35,000 bases of DNA. Origin: Gemmatimonadota bacterium. Lineage in GTDB: Bacteria; Gemmatimonadota; Gemmatimonadetes; Gemmatimonadales; GWC2-71-9. The DNA lies in the NCBI GenBank assembly GCA_011390645.1, contig JAABRY010000025.1, forward strand, positions 1 to 35,000, in the 5' to 3' direction. The position numbers and the translations under genes are program-made. The number at the start of each line of letters is the position of its first letter. Within the stretch, counting starts at the first letter, position 1. Under the pieces are notes generated by a model. The model did no database searches. It was not told where the DNA came from and worked only from the letters and a program-made list of their open reading frames with translations. Positions 8,107 through 15,789 of this stretch are shown piece by piece.

Positions 8107-9252
8107 GTGACCGCCCCGACAACATTGCAGCGCTTCTGGGCGTGGCTGATCGCACCGCCCGACGAGGTGATCGCCGACGCTGCCCGCGACGGCGAGCTGC
8201 TGGTCGCCCGCGTGCGTAGCTGGCTGACATTGTTGTTGCTGGCCATTCCGCTCTTCTCCATCGCGTTGAACCCGATCGCCGCCAAGCATTGGCTCGGCCT
8301 GACCGTGGCCGGGACCGCCTTCGTGGCGGCGGTGATCATCGAGAAGGCCGTGCAACGCGGATTACACCGTCCGGGCCTGCCGTTCGCCACCACGATCGCC
8401 GACGTCAGCATCATCTCGCTGGGCTTGCTGGCCTTCTGGTTCATCGACTTGCCGATTGTCGCGACCAATTCCCGCGTGATCTTCGAGGCGTACTTTGTCG
8501 CGATCGCCGCGAGTGCGCTGCGCTATTCCCCCCCGGTCTGTCTCGTCGCGGGTGGCACCGCGATCACGCAGTACGCGATCCTGTCGATGTTGACGCCGGT
8601 GGTGTTCACCGAGGAGGCGCTCGCCAACGGCGTGTCGTCCTACGGAGGGTTCGAGCCCGCGACGCAGGCCGCACGGTTGATCCTGCTCCTCGCGATGACC
8701 GTCATGGCGCTGACGATCGTCGATCGGACGATTCGCCTGCGGCGGCAGGGCACCTTCGATCGGCTGACCGGGCTCTTCAACCGTGCCTACGCCGAGGAGT
8801 ATCTCGGACCGGAGCTGGCGCGCAGTGCGCGCATGGGTGATTCGGTCGTCATCGCGATGCTCGACGTGGACAAGTTCAAGCCGTTCAACGACACGCACGG
8901 CCATGCCGCCGGCGATGCGGCATTGCGGGAGATGGCGAAATTGCTGCGCGGCACCTTGCGCCGCAGCGACGTGATCGCACGGTTCGGTGGCGAGGAAATC
9001 CTGATCGTGATGCCCGGGACACGGCTCCAGGCGGCACTGGAGAAACTCGACGAGGTGCGGGTGGCCATCGGCTTGAAGGAGATTCCGCTGCCGCGCGGGG
9101 GGACCGGGCAGATCACCGTGTCGATCGGCGTCGCGGCGTACCCGGAGGATGGGACCGAGCCGGACGAGCTGCTGGATGTCGCCGATGCGCGATTGTACGT
9201 GGCGAAGGAGGATGGTCGCAACCGGATCGTGGCGGTGGCCGCTCAGGCGTAG
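8107..9252 (+). CDS. Membrane diguanylate cyclase (GGDEF domain)
   Basis: A 381-residue protein with about five to six hydrophobic segments in residues 35-205, then a GGDEF domain from about 218 to 375. The active-site motif is GGEEI (residues 294-298), a catalytically acceptable variant. An RxxD product-inhibition site (RRSD) lies five residues before it. The expected DRLTGLFNRAY, DVDKFKPFNDTHGHAAGD and SIGVAAYPEDG segments are present. It should make cyclic di-GMP in response to an unknown signal sensed by the membrane region, which resembles no sensor domain I can name. It starts 3 bp after the ETF-QO stop, so it is probably cotranscribed with it. The 3' end overlaps asd by 10 bp. Confidence 0.93.
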   Translation: MTAPTTLQRFWAWLIAPPDEVIADAARDGELLVARVRSWLTLLLLAIPLFSIALNPIAAKHWLGLTVAGTAFVAAVIIEKAVQRGLHRPGLPFATTIADVSIISLGLLAFWFIDLPIVATNSRVIFEAYFVAIAASALRYSPPVCLVAGGTAITQYAILSMLTPVVFTEEALANGVSSYGGFEPATQAARLILLLAMTVMALTIVDRTIRLRRQGTFDRLTGLFNRAYAEEYLGPELARSARMGDSVVIAMLDVDKFKPFNDTHGHAAGDAALREMAKLLRGTLRRSDVIARFGGEEILIVMPGTRLQAALEKLDEVRVAIGLKEIPLPRGGTGQITVSIGVAAYPEDGTEPDELLDVADARLYVAKEDGRNRIVAVAAQA

Positions 9253-10289
9253 CCAGCCGCCACGAGCAGCTCGGCATTCTGCACCGCGGCACCCGCCGCT
9301 CCGCGCACCAGGTTGTGCCCGAGCGCCGTGAAGCGCAGGTGTCCCACGGGACACGGCCGCACCCGTCCCACCGTCACGGCCATCCCCATGCCACGATCGC
9401 GATCGAGTCGCGTTTGCGGACGATCGTCTCGCATCTCCACCTCGATCGGCGGCAGCGGCGAGGTCGGCAGTCCGGCCACTCGCTCGCTCCCTCGGAAGGC
9501 GCGCAGCGCCTGCAGCGCGTCGTCCACTGATGGCGCGGTCTGGAACTCCACCGACGCACTCACCATATGCCCGTCGGTCACGGGGACGCGATGCACCATC
9601 ACGCTCGCGGTGATCGGCGCAGCACGCACCACCGTCTCCTCCAGCGTGCCGAGGAGCTTGCGCGTTTCTTCCGCGAGCTTTTCTTCCTCGCCACCGATCC
9701 ACGGGATCACGTTGTCGAGCAGGTCCAGTGAGGGGACACCGGGATAGCCCGCACCGCTCGCGGCCTGCAGGGTGGCGACCGTGAGGCGTCGCACCCCGAA
9801 GGCGCGATGGAGGGGGGCGAGGGCGGTGATCAGGATCGCCGTCGAGCAGTTGGGGTTGGCAATGATCCCCCCGCTCCACCCGCGGACCCGGCGCTGGGTA
9901 TCGAGCAGCGCGAGATGATCCGCATTCACCTCCGGGATCAACAGGGGGACATCGGCCGCCATCCGGAACGCCGAGGCGTTGCTCACCACCAACGCGCCCG
10001 CACGCGCGAAGGCGGGTTCCACCTCGCGCGCCACTGCGGCATCAAGGGCGGAGAAGGCGAGGCGTGCTGCACCGGTGGGAACCGCCTCGGTCATCACGAT
10101 GCGCGCCAACTCCGGCGGCAGTGGCGTCGTCTCGCGCCAGCGCACCACGTCGCCGTAGCGTCGTCCGACGCGATCCGCCGACGCCGACAACTGCACGATC
10201 TCGAACCACGGATGCTCGGCGAGCAGGGCCACGAATTTCTGGCCGACGGCGCCGGTGGCACCGAGAATGGCGACGGGGAGGCGAGGCAT
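9243..10289 (-). CDS. asd: Aspartate-semialdehyde dehydrogenase
   Basis: NADPH-dependent reduction of aspartyl phosphate to aspartate semialdehyde, feeding lysine/diaminopimelate, threonine and methionine synthesis. The 348-residue product has the Rossmann start VAILGATGAVGQKF, the VSNASAFRM segment, catalytic Cys148 in NPNCST, ASGAGYPG and the RVPVTDGH substrate-binding segment. The sequence is of the archaeal/fungal-type Asd subfamily rather than the E. coli type. The ATG start is followed upstream (from 10298) by a GTGAAAC heptamer cassette that occupies the promoter region. Confidence 0.95.
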   Translation of the reverse strand: MPRLPVAILGATGAVGQKFVALLAEHPWFEIVQLSASADRVGRRYGDVVRWRETTPLPPELARIVMTEAVPTGAARLAFSALDAAVAREVEPAFARAGALVVSNASAFRMAADVPLLIPEVNADHLALLDTQRRVRGWSGGIIANPNCSTAILITALAPLHRAFGVRRLTVATLQAASGAGYPGVPSLDLLDNVIPWIGGEEEKLAEETRKLLGTLEETVVRAAPITASVMVHRVPVTDGHMVSASVEFQTAPSVDDALQALRAFRGSERVAGLPTSPLPPIEVEMRDDRPQTRLDRDRGMGMAVTVGRVRPCPVGHLRFTALGHNLVRGAAGAAVQNAELLVAAGYA

Positions 10290-10297
10290 GGGGAAAG

Positions 10298-10434
10298 GTT
10301 AAAGGTGAATGGTGAAACGTGAAAGGGACGGAGGGTGAAACGTGAAAGGTGAAACGGGGGTTTGTAGCGAAGCCCTGTGTGCCATGCACCGCAATGGTGC
10401 TCCAGCACCCCCTTTCACCTTTCACCTTTCACCA
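10298..10434. repeat. GTGAAAC/G heptamer cassette with inverted right array
   Basis: The left array at about 10298-10356 contains degenerate units (GGTTAAA, GGTGAAT, GGTGAAA, CGTGAAA and a second run). The right array at 10411-10434 is CTTTCAC repeated three times. The core of about 50 bp begins with a G run and ends with a C run, which extends the pairing. The cassette lies 21 bp past the terC stop (minus strand) and directly upstream of asd. Confidence 0.85.
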
Positions 10435-10455
10435 GTCAACCCACTTGCCCTGCCG

Positions 10456-11403
10456 TCAGCCGATCCCCTCCGCCGCCTCCAGCCTGGCCTTCCGGATCGA
10501 CAGCAGCACCGCCACGGTCAGCGTCCCCACGATCACGCCGAGGGAGAGCAGGATCGGAAGGTGCATGTAGCCACTGATCACCATCTTGATGCCGACGAAG
10601 ACGAGGATCAGCGCCACGCCGGGCTTGAGGTAGTAGAACTTGTCGAGCATGCCCGCGAGCAGGAAGAAGAGCGCGCGCAGGCCGAGGATCGCGAAGATGT
10701 TCGACGAATAGACGATGAAGGGATCGCGGGTCACCGCGAAGATCGCCGGAATCGAGTCGATCGCGAAGACGAGGTCGGTCCATTCCACCACGAGCAGCAC
10801 GAGCAGGAGTGGCGTCGCCATCGTCCGGGTGCGGGTGCGGTGGAAGAACTTGTCGCCGTGGTAGGTCTTCGAGAACGGGAAGATCTTGCGGGCGAGCCGC
10901 ACCATCGGATTCTTCTCGGGTTCGATCCGGTGCGCCTCGTCGGCGCGCATCATGTTGATCCCGGTGATGATCAGGATCCCGCCGAACACCCAGATGATCC
11001 AGTGGAAGCGCGCCAGCAGCAGGGCGCCCAGTCCGATCATGATGCCGCGCATGATGATCGCGCCGAAGATCCCCCACTTGAGGACCTTGGGCTGCAGGAT
11101 CGCCGGCACGCCGAAGTACTGGAAGACCAGGATGAAGACGAACAGGTTGTCCACCGACAGCGACAACTCGATCAGGTAGCCCGTGAGGAACTCGAGCCCG
11201 GTGCGCGACCCCTGCGTGATCCAGAGAAACGCACAGAACGACATCGCCAACGCAACGAGGCCGCTGCACCAGGCAGCGGCCTCCTTGGGGGTCAGGATGT
11301 GGGAGCGCTTGTTGAGCACGCCCAGGTCCACGTACAGCAGCAGGGCGATGACAGCGGTGAAACCCAGCCAGAGTGCCATCGGTGTCTCGCCGGACAGCTC
11401 CAC
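10456..11403 (-). CDS. TerC/Alx family membrane protein, probable manganese exporter
   Basis: A 315-residue integral membrane protein of the TerC family with about eight to nine hydrophobic segments. It contains the conserved acidic membrane motifs SLSVDNLFVFILVF and VEWTDLVFAIDSIPAIFA, where the aspartates are thought to bind metal. Members such as E. coli Alx handle Mn2+. It lies 3 bp downstream of htpX, and the transcript begins with a yybP-ykoY riboswitch, the element that classically controls this family, so a manganese role is well supported by context. The start is taken as GTG 11403; ATG 11379 (MALWLG) is a reasonable alternative. Confidence 0.93.
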   Translation of the reverse strand: MELSGETPMALWLGFTAVIALLLYVDLGVLNKRSHILTPKEAAAWCSGLVALAMSFCAFLWITQGSRTGLEFLTGYLIELSLSVDNLFVFILVFQYFGVPAILQPKVLKWGIFGAIIMRGIMIGLGALLLARFHWIIWVFGGILIITGINMMRADEAHRIEPEKNPMVRLARKIFPFSKTYHGDKFFHRTRTRTMATPLLLVLLVVEWTDLVFAIDSIPAIFAVTRDPFIVYSSNIFAILGLRALFFLLAGMLDKFYYLKPGVALILVFVGIKMVISGYMHLPILLSLGVIVGTLTVAVLLSIRKARLEAAEGIG

Positions 11404-11406
11404 GCC

Positions 11407-12243
11407 TTACCGGGCCGCGTCGAGGGCGAGGAGCGCGCGCACGCGGTCTTCGGTGGCCGGGTGCGTGCTGAAGAGCTTCATCATCCCCCCCCCACGCAGC
11501 GGGTTCACCTGCGCCAGCGGGGCGAAGGCGGGCGCCACGTCCATCGGGATCTGGCGCGCCATCGCATCGAGACGGGTGAGGGCCTGCGCCAGCGGCTTGG
11601 CCTGACCCAGGATTTCCGCGCCGGTGCGATCGGCAATGAACTCGCGCTGGCGTGAGATCGCGAACTGCATGATCATCGCGGCGATCGGGCCGAGGATCGC
11701 GATGGCGATCTGCGCGAACGGGTGGCCCCCCTCGTCCCGGCGTCCGCCCGAGAACATGAGCACGTACGGGAGGTAGGACAGCATCGCGGCGATGCCCGCA
11801 GCCACGGTGCTGATCAGCATGTCGCGATTCTTGATGTGTGCCAGCTCGTGCGCGATCACGCCTGCCAGCTCGTCCCTCGGGAGCGAGCGGAGCAGCCCTT
11901 CGGTGACGGCGACCACCGCCTTGTCGTAGGAGCGACCGGTCGCGAAGGCATTCGGCTGCGGCGACGGCACGATGGCCACGCGCGGCATCGGCAAGCCGGC
12001 CCGCTGGCGCAGTTCGTCCACCATCGCATAGAGCTCTGGCGCCTGCTCCGCCGTGATCACGCGTGCCTTGTAGCCCTTCAGCACCATGCTGTCGGAGAAC
12101 CAGAACGACACGAACGCCATGATGAAGCCGATCGATCCGCCGATCAGCAGCCCGCTCGCCCCACCGAAGATCTGGCCGGCGAGCAAGCAGAGCGACAGGA
12201 GCCCGGCGAGCAGCACGAACGTCTTGATACTGTTGACCATCAT
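11407..12243 (-). CDS. htpX: Membrane zinc metalloprotease HtpX
   Basis: M48-family protease of the inner membrane that degrades damaged membrane proteins. The 278-residue product has two N-terminal transmembrane segments, FATGRSYDKAVVAVTEGLL, the zinc motif HELAH (residues 132-136), two further hydrophobic segments and the third-ligand region REFIADRTGA. The end FSTHPATEDRVRAL is typical. Two ATG codons are adjacent. GGAGG sits only one base before the first, so the second (12240) has the better ribosome-binding spacing. It is the first gene of a transcript headed by a Mn riboswitch. A nine-C run at 11485-11493 encodes Gly-Gly-Gly. Confidence 0.95.
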   Translation of the reverse strand: MMVNSIKTFVLLAGLLSLCLLAGQIFGGASGLLIGGSIGFIMAFVSFWFSDSMVLKGYKARVITAEQAPELYAMVDELRQRAGLPMPRVAIVPSPQPNAFATGRSYDKAVVAVTEGLLRSLPRDELAGVIAHELAHIKNRDMLISTVAAGIAAMLSYLPYVLMFSGGRRDEGGHPFAQIAIAILGPIAAMIMQFAISRQREFIADRTGAEILGQAKPLAQALTRLDAMARQIPMDVAPAFAPLAQVNPLRGGGMMKLFSTHPATEDRVRALLALDAAR

Positions 12244-12292
12244 TCCTCCGAAATACAGTGAAGGCGAGCCCTCGCCGCCCGTCAGGGTGTTA

Positions 12293-12431
12293 CCCCGAAG
12301 GTGCCAGCGAAGGTCTCGCCTGAAACGCCATCCTGGCGCCTCGCGGGTACCGTGCCCGCGCGAGGCGGACAGTGTTGACGATACCGGCGGCCACCCTGAC
12401 TCCGGTGGCTGGGCTACTCCCCTTCAAGGGG
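12293..12431 (-). promoter_or_regulatory. yybP-ykoY manganese riboswitch
   Basis: Read on the minus strand, the leader contains the three hallmark conserved blocks in order: AAGGGGAGTAGC (12424-12413), TCGTCAACA (12381-12373) and GGCGAGACCTTCGC (12320-12307). A GC-rich hairpin (CCTCGCG facing CGCGAGG) lies between the second and third. The first strand CCCCTTGAAGG can pair with CCTTCGGGG at 12301-12293 to close P1. Downstream, GGCGAG facing CTCGCC forms a hairpin shortly before the GGAGG of htpX, suggesting control of translation initiation. It precedes htpX-terC; TerC/Alx genes are classical targets of this Mn2+-sensing class. This is a motif match by eye, not a covariance-model search. Confidence 0.9.
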
Positions 12432-12434
12432 GGG

Positions 12435-12440
12435 AATATA
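12435..12440 (-). promoter_or_regulatory. Probable -10 box (TATATT) for the riboswitch-htpX-terC transcript
   Basis: On the minus strand TATATT lies just upstream of the P1 strand of the riboswitch, placing the likely transcription start at about 12428, where the aptamer should begin. It is set in a C-rich context, like the box at 6442. No clear -35 box is visible. The agreement with the aptamer boundary is the main support. Confidence 0.45.
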
Positions 12441-12460
12441 ATGGGATTGGGGGGGCAGGA

Positions 12461-12593
12461 AGGTGAAACGTGAAAGGTGAAACGTGAAACGTGAAAGGTG
12501 AAAGGTGAAACGGGTGTAGGTGGGCCATCGCCCGGCACGGCACGCGGTGGTTCGCGTCGGGCCCCCTTTCACCTTTCACGTTTCACCTTTCAC
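12461..12593. repeat. GTGAAAC/G heptamer cassette, 7 units facing 4
   Basis: Seven 7-bp units (AGGTGAA/ACGTGAA in mixed order) run from 12461 to 12509. Four inverted units (CTTTCAC, CTTTCAC, GTTTCAC, CTTTCAC) run from 12566 to 12593. The core of about 55 bp ends in a C run. The last right-hand unit contains the TGA stop codon of moeA (12592-12590, minus strand). Together with the riboswitch this accounts for the whole 12244-12589 gap. Confidence 0.9.
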
Positions 12594-13825
12594 CCAAGCA
12601 CCACCGCCCGCATCACAGATCCCCCTGCGGCCACTCCCTCCCCAGCAGGCACCACCAGCAAGGCGTCGGCGAGGGCCATCGAGGTCAGCAACTGGGAGCC
12701 CTGCGGCCCCGTGAGCGAGGCGAGCGGCCGCCGCCCGGGGCGCGTGGTGAGGGTGCAGCGCTGGTAGAGCTCCAGCGTCGCGTCGCGGGCAACCTCCTCC
12801 GCCACTTCCACGTCGATCGTAGTGGGCTGGACGTCCTGGTGCCCCAGCAGCCGACGGATCGCTGGGCGGACAAAGAGCTGGAAAGTCACCATCGTGCTGA
12901 CCGGGTTGCCCGGGAGACCGAACCACGGCGTGCCCGAGGGGAAGCGTCCGAAGACGGTGGGGCCACCGGGCCGGAGCCGCACCCGATGGAACGCTTCGGT
13001 CACCCCGAGGGCGGCGAGGGCAGGGCGCACGAGGTCGCGATCGCCGACACTCACCCCGCCGGTGGTGATCAGGACGTCGAGCGATTCGCGCTGTGAAAGC
13101 ACCGCCTCCTGGATCGCCATGACGTCATCCACCGCCGGACCGAGCAGGATCGGGATGCCACCCGCTGATCGCACCGAGGCGGCCAGCGACACCGCGTTGG
13201 AGTTGCCGAGTCGTACACCCTGCCGGACGAGGGCGGCCTCTCCCGGTCGGGCCAACTCATCGCCGGTAGCCAGGATGCCGACGCGTGGGGGGGGGATGAC
13301 GGCAACGGACTCCGCACCGAGCGAGGCGAGCACCCCCAACCGAGCCGGCGTGAGCACCGAACCCACGGGGACCGGGACCACCCCTGCACGCACATCACCG
13401 CCCGCGGGACGCACATTCCGCAGGGCATCTCGGATGGAGGTGATGGCGACCGTGTCGCGTCCGAGATCGGTGTCCTCCTGGCGCACGACCGAATCTGTGC
13501 CCACCGGGACGATACCGCCGGTGTAGATGCGCATCGCCGCGCCCGGGGGCAGCGGTGCGGGTATCCCCCCCCCAGCTGCGGCCGTCCCGAGGACCGGCAT
13601 GCGAACGGGGGACGCCGCGGTCGCACCGGCAATCTCCGCGGCACGGACCGCATAGCCATCCATGGCAGCGTTGGGATGCGGTGGTACATCACACGGCGCC
13701 GCGATCGCTTCCATGAGGATCAGCCCGAGCGCCTCGTCAAGCGCCATCCGCCGCTCGGCACCCGGGGGGATGTGGGCGAGTAGCTGCGCCTGCGCCTCGG
13801 CGACGGTGGGTCGGAGGTCAGGCAT
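12590..13825 (-). CDS. moeA: Molybdopterin molybdenumtransferase
   Basis: Inserts molybdenum into adenylylated molybdopterin, the last general step of Mo-cofactor synthesis. The 411-residue product shows PHPNAAMDGYAVRA, IYTGGIVPVGTDSVVRQED, VGILATGDEL, the MoaB/Mog-like domain with TTGGVSVGDRDLV, RLRPGGPTVFG and WFGLPGNPVSTMVTF, then the C-terminal domain. The stop TGA is provided by the first GTGAAAG unit of the downstream repeat. Two nine-base runs of a single base (13287-13295 and 13565-13573) encode Pro-Pro-Pro and Gly-Gly-Gly. It is probably the last gene of the operon that begins with gpmI, 7 bp after its neighbour. Confidence 0.95.
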   Translation of the reverse strand: MPDLRPTVAEAQAQLLAHIPPGAERRMALDEALGLILMEAIAAPCDVPPHPNAAMDGYAVRAAEIAGATAASPVRMPVLGTAAAGGGIPAPLPPGAAMRIYTGGIVPVGTDSVVRQEDTDLGRDTVAITSIRDALRNVRPAGGDVRAGVVPVPVGSVLTPARLGVLASLGAESVAVIPPPRVGILATGDELARPGEAALVRQGVRLGNSNAVSLAASVRSAGGIPILLGPAVDDVMAIQEAVLSQRESLDVLITTGGVSVGDRDLVRPALAALGVTEAFHRVRLRPGGPTVFGRFPSGTPWFGLPGNPVSTMVTFQLFVRPAIRRLLGHQDVQPTTIDVEVAEEVARDATLELYQRCTLTTRPGRRPLASLTGPQGSQLLTSMALADALLVVPAGEGVAAGGSVMRAVVLG

Positions 13826-13832
13826 CGGGCGG

Positions 13833-14627
13833 TCAGTACCGGCGGCCGCGCCGCTTCTCCAGCACGATGTCGAATCCGATCATGACCGTCGGCACCATGA
13901 TCCAGCGCGTCGAGTTGGGCGGGACCAGGCCCTCACGTGCGGACGGGCCGTCCACCACCGACAACCGCGTCCAGGTACCGCGAGCCTCGATCCGGAACTG
14001 GGTCCCGGCATTGGGCGATGTCGCCAGGCCGATCGCCAGCGCGCCCGCCGGCTTCACCTCGGCCTCGTTCTCGGTCTCGTAGATGCGCAGGGCGGTGTTC
14101 TGCAACTCGCCGAACACAGGAGCAAGCTCTATCGTACTGCGGGGCGCGAGCACAATGCCGCCGAGGACACGCGCGTAGGGCTGGATCGCGCCGCGCGAGA
14201 AGGCCCGCAGGGTGATCCCACCGAGCACGTTGACCGCCGACGCGGAGCGTTCCAGAAGGTTGACGGCCTGGCAGGCGGCCTCGTTGGTGAAGTCGCCGGT
14301 GTTGGTCAGCAACTGGCAACTGTCCGCGGTGCCGAGGCCGAGATAGCCAACCTCGCCCGTGATGCCGAGGTGATTCCGCGGGAAGAAGGTGACCTGCCCG
14401 CTCATGGCAATGTTGCTGCGCAGTCGCCGCTGCAGCGCGAAGCGATCGTTCGTCTGGCCAATCGCGGTGATCGGTTGCTCAGGAACCGACCACAGATCGG
14501 TGCCGCCAGTCCAACCAGCCGAGATACCGACGACCAGCCGAGATTGGTCGCCGGTCTGGGCGGCGAGGGGCGAGACGAGCACGAGGGCTGTAGCAAGGAT
14601 CGCGAAGCGCATGGGCATCAGACTCAC
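13833..14627 (-). CDS. Exported beta-barrel-like protein of unknown function
   Basis: A 264-residue protein with a clear signal peptide (MRFAILATALVLVSPLAAQ, cleavage probably after AA or AQ). It then has alternating polar and hydrophobic stretches rich in Gly and aromatic residues, such as ITGEVGYLGLG, IQPYARVLGGIVLA and MVPTVMIGFDIVL, which look like outer-membrane beta strands. Two cysteines in the mature part (DSCQLL and AACQAV) could form a disulfide. I do not recognise a named family. The GTG at 14627 opens the frame; ATG 14618 or 14612 gives a more compact signal peptide and is likely the real start. It sits 17 bp after the QueD-like gene and 7 bp before moeA. Confidence 0.75.
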   Translation of the reverse strand: MSLMPMRFAILATALVLVSPLAAQTGDQSRLVVGISAGWTGGTDLWSVPEQPITAIGQTNDRFALQRRLRSNIAMSGQVTFFPRNHLGITGEVGYLGLGTADSCQLLTNTGDFTNEAACQAVNLLERSASAVNVLGGITLRAFSRGAIQPYARVLGGIVLAPRSTIELAPVFGELQNTALRIYETENEAEVKPAGALAIGLATSPNAGTQFRIEARGTWTRLSVVDGPSAREGLVPPNSTRWIMVPTVMIGFDIVLEKRRGRRY

Positions 14628-14644
14628 GGGCTACGGGGAACGTA

Positions 14645-15073
14645 TCAGACCGGACCGAGGCAGTCGGCCCAGAGGGTGGCATCCTCGGCAACACGGACAC
14701 GGGAGATGGTCACATCTGAAGGGAGACGCTCAGCGATGCGTGTGAAACACCATGCAGCGAGTACTTCGCAGGACGGCTGCGTGGTGCCGTCCGCCACCTC
14801 GGGGAGCACCGCATTCAGGTGCTGCCCGCCGAGTGGTGCGACGATGGTGTCCGCCAGAATCTGGTCGAGCTCGCCCAGATCCATGATCATCCCCGTCACG
14901 GGACGGAGCGGGCCGGCAATCGTCGCCTCCACCCGGTAGAGGTGGCCGTGCCCAGGCGGCGTGGTGGTCCATCCGAAAACGCGCTGGTTCTCCTCATCAC
15001 TCCACGCCGCGACATGATAGCGGTGTGTCGCGTGGAAGGTCACCACGCGCGTCAGCGTGTGACGCACCGTCAT
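14645..15073 (-). CDS. 6-pyruvoyl/6-carboxy-tetrahydropterin synthase-like protein, catalytic residues replaced
   Basis: A 142-residue member of the PTPS/QueD fold family. The zinc ligands are all present (H17 in FHATH, H42 and H44 in GHGH), as are the SDEENQRVFG segment, the TGMIMDLGELD segment and the glutamate in RVAED. Residues I expect to be catalytic are not: where PTPS has FGKCNNPNGHGH this protein has FGWTTTPPGHGH (Cys to Thr36), and the LDH motif is LGG (81-83). It may therefore be an inactive or re-purposed pterin-binding homologue. No other queuosine genes are nearby; moeA two genes downstream is the only other pterin-related gene. Family assignment is firm, activity is uncertain. 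Confidence 0.85.
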   Translation of the reverse strand: MTVRHTLTRVVTFHATHRYHVAAWSDEENQRVFGWTTTPPGHGHLYRVEATIAGPLRPVTGMIMDLGELDQILADTIVAPLGGQHLNAVLPEVADGTTQPSCEVLAAWCFTRIAERLPSDVTISRVRVAEDATLWADCLGPV

Positions 15074-15077
15074 CCGG

Positions 15078-15785
15078 TCAGAAACCCCATCCGATGCCGA
15101 GCGTGAGTTGCGGCATCGTCACGTACTGACCACGTCGGCCAGTCGGGTTGACAGCATTCGGATTCTCCTCGGTGCCAGGGTCGAGCGACGGTTCCTGACT
15201 GTACGACACCGGATACTTGATGTTCCAGAAGGCGAGTCGACCCTCGAGCTTGAGGTAGGTCCGCGATCCGAGAATCACGCGCGTGCCCGCCATCGGGGCG
15301 AAAAAGAACTTCGTGCCGAAGGAGTAGCCACTGGTGTCTGCTGCGGGCGTGGATTGCCCGTTGGCCATCCCGACGTTGACGCCAGTGAACGGTGCCAGAC
15401 CCCGCCAGTGCTTGCCACCCGTCAGGTTGAACTGGACGGTGAGCTCGCCCGCGATGAGTCGGTGATCGATGGGCCCGCTGATGCGAGAGGCGACGGGCGC
15501 GTTGGCATCCACGATGGATCGCTGCGTGGTGGCGGCCCAGGCACCGAGACCGATCGACAGCGTGTTCTTCGCGCGGAGCATCACGCGCACTCCACCCACC
15601 TGACCGTCGCGCGGGGCAACCGGGATCGGACCGCCCGACCCGAAGGCTTGCCCGGCATAGAACTCCAACGCGGAGGACGTGCGAATGTCGCCAAACGGTG
15701 AACGGGCGGGATCGTAGCCGACCTGTCCGACAAGCGGCACGAGGGGCAGGGCGAGGGTCGCGGCAAGCAGCAGGCGTCGGGTCAC
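15078..15785 (-). CDS. Exported outer-membrane beta-barrel-like protein of unknown function
   Basis: A 235-residue protein with a short signal peptide (RRLLLAATLALPLVPLVGQ) and strand-like segments such as VGGVRVMLRA, LSIGLGAWAAT and YLKLEGRLAFWNI. The C-terminal stretch LTLGIGWGF ends in phenylalanine, as is typical of outer-membrane barrels recognised by BAM. There is no named-family motif I can identify. The GTG start lies 4 bp after the gpmI stop and the gene ends 4 bp before the QueD-like gene, so it is embedded in a five-gene operon. It shares general style, but no obvious sequence identity, with the second barrel-like gene at 13833. Confidence 0.75.
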   Translation of the reverse strand: MTRRLLLAATLALPLVPLVGQVGYDPARSPFGDIRTSSALEFYAGQAFGSGGPIPVAPRDGQVGGVRVMLRAKNTLSIGLGAWAATTQRSIVDANAPVASRISGPIDHRLIAGELTVQFNLTGGKHWRGLAPFTGVNVGMANGQSTPAADTSGYSFGTKFFFAPMAGTRVILGSRTYLKLEGRLAFWNIKYPVSYSQEPSLDPGTEENPNAVNPTGRRGQYVTMPQLTLGIGWGF

Positions 15786-15789
15786 GCGG

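Noticed and set aside
8362-9879. Long minus-strand open frame over the diguanylate cyclase and asd 3' end
   Set aside because: Opposite strand to a clear GGDEF gene and out of frame with asd; no domain signature.
10342-11655. Plus-strand open frame of 437 codons over terC/htpX
   Set aside because: Antisense of two certain genes; composition (Asp/Glu/His/Gln-rich) is typical of a shadow frame.
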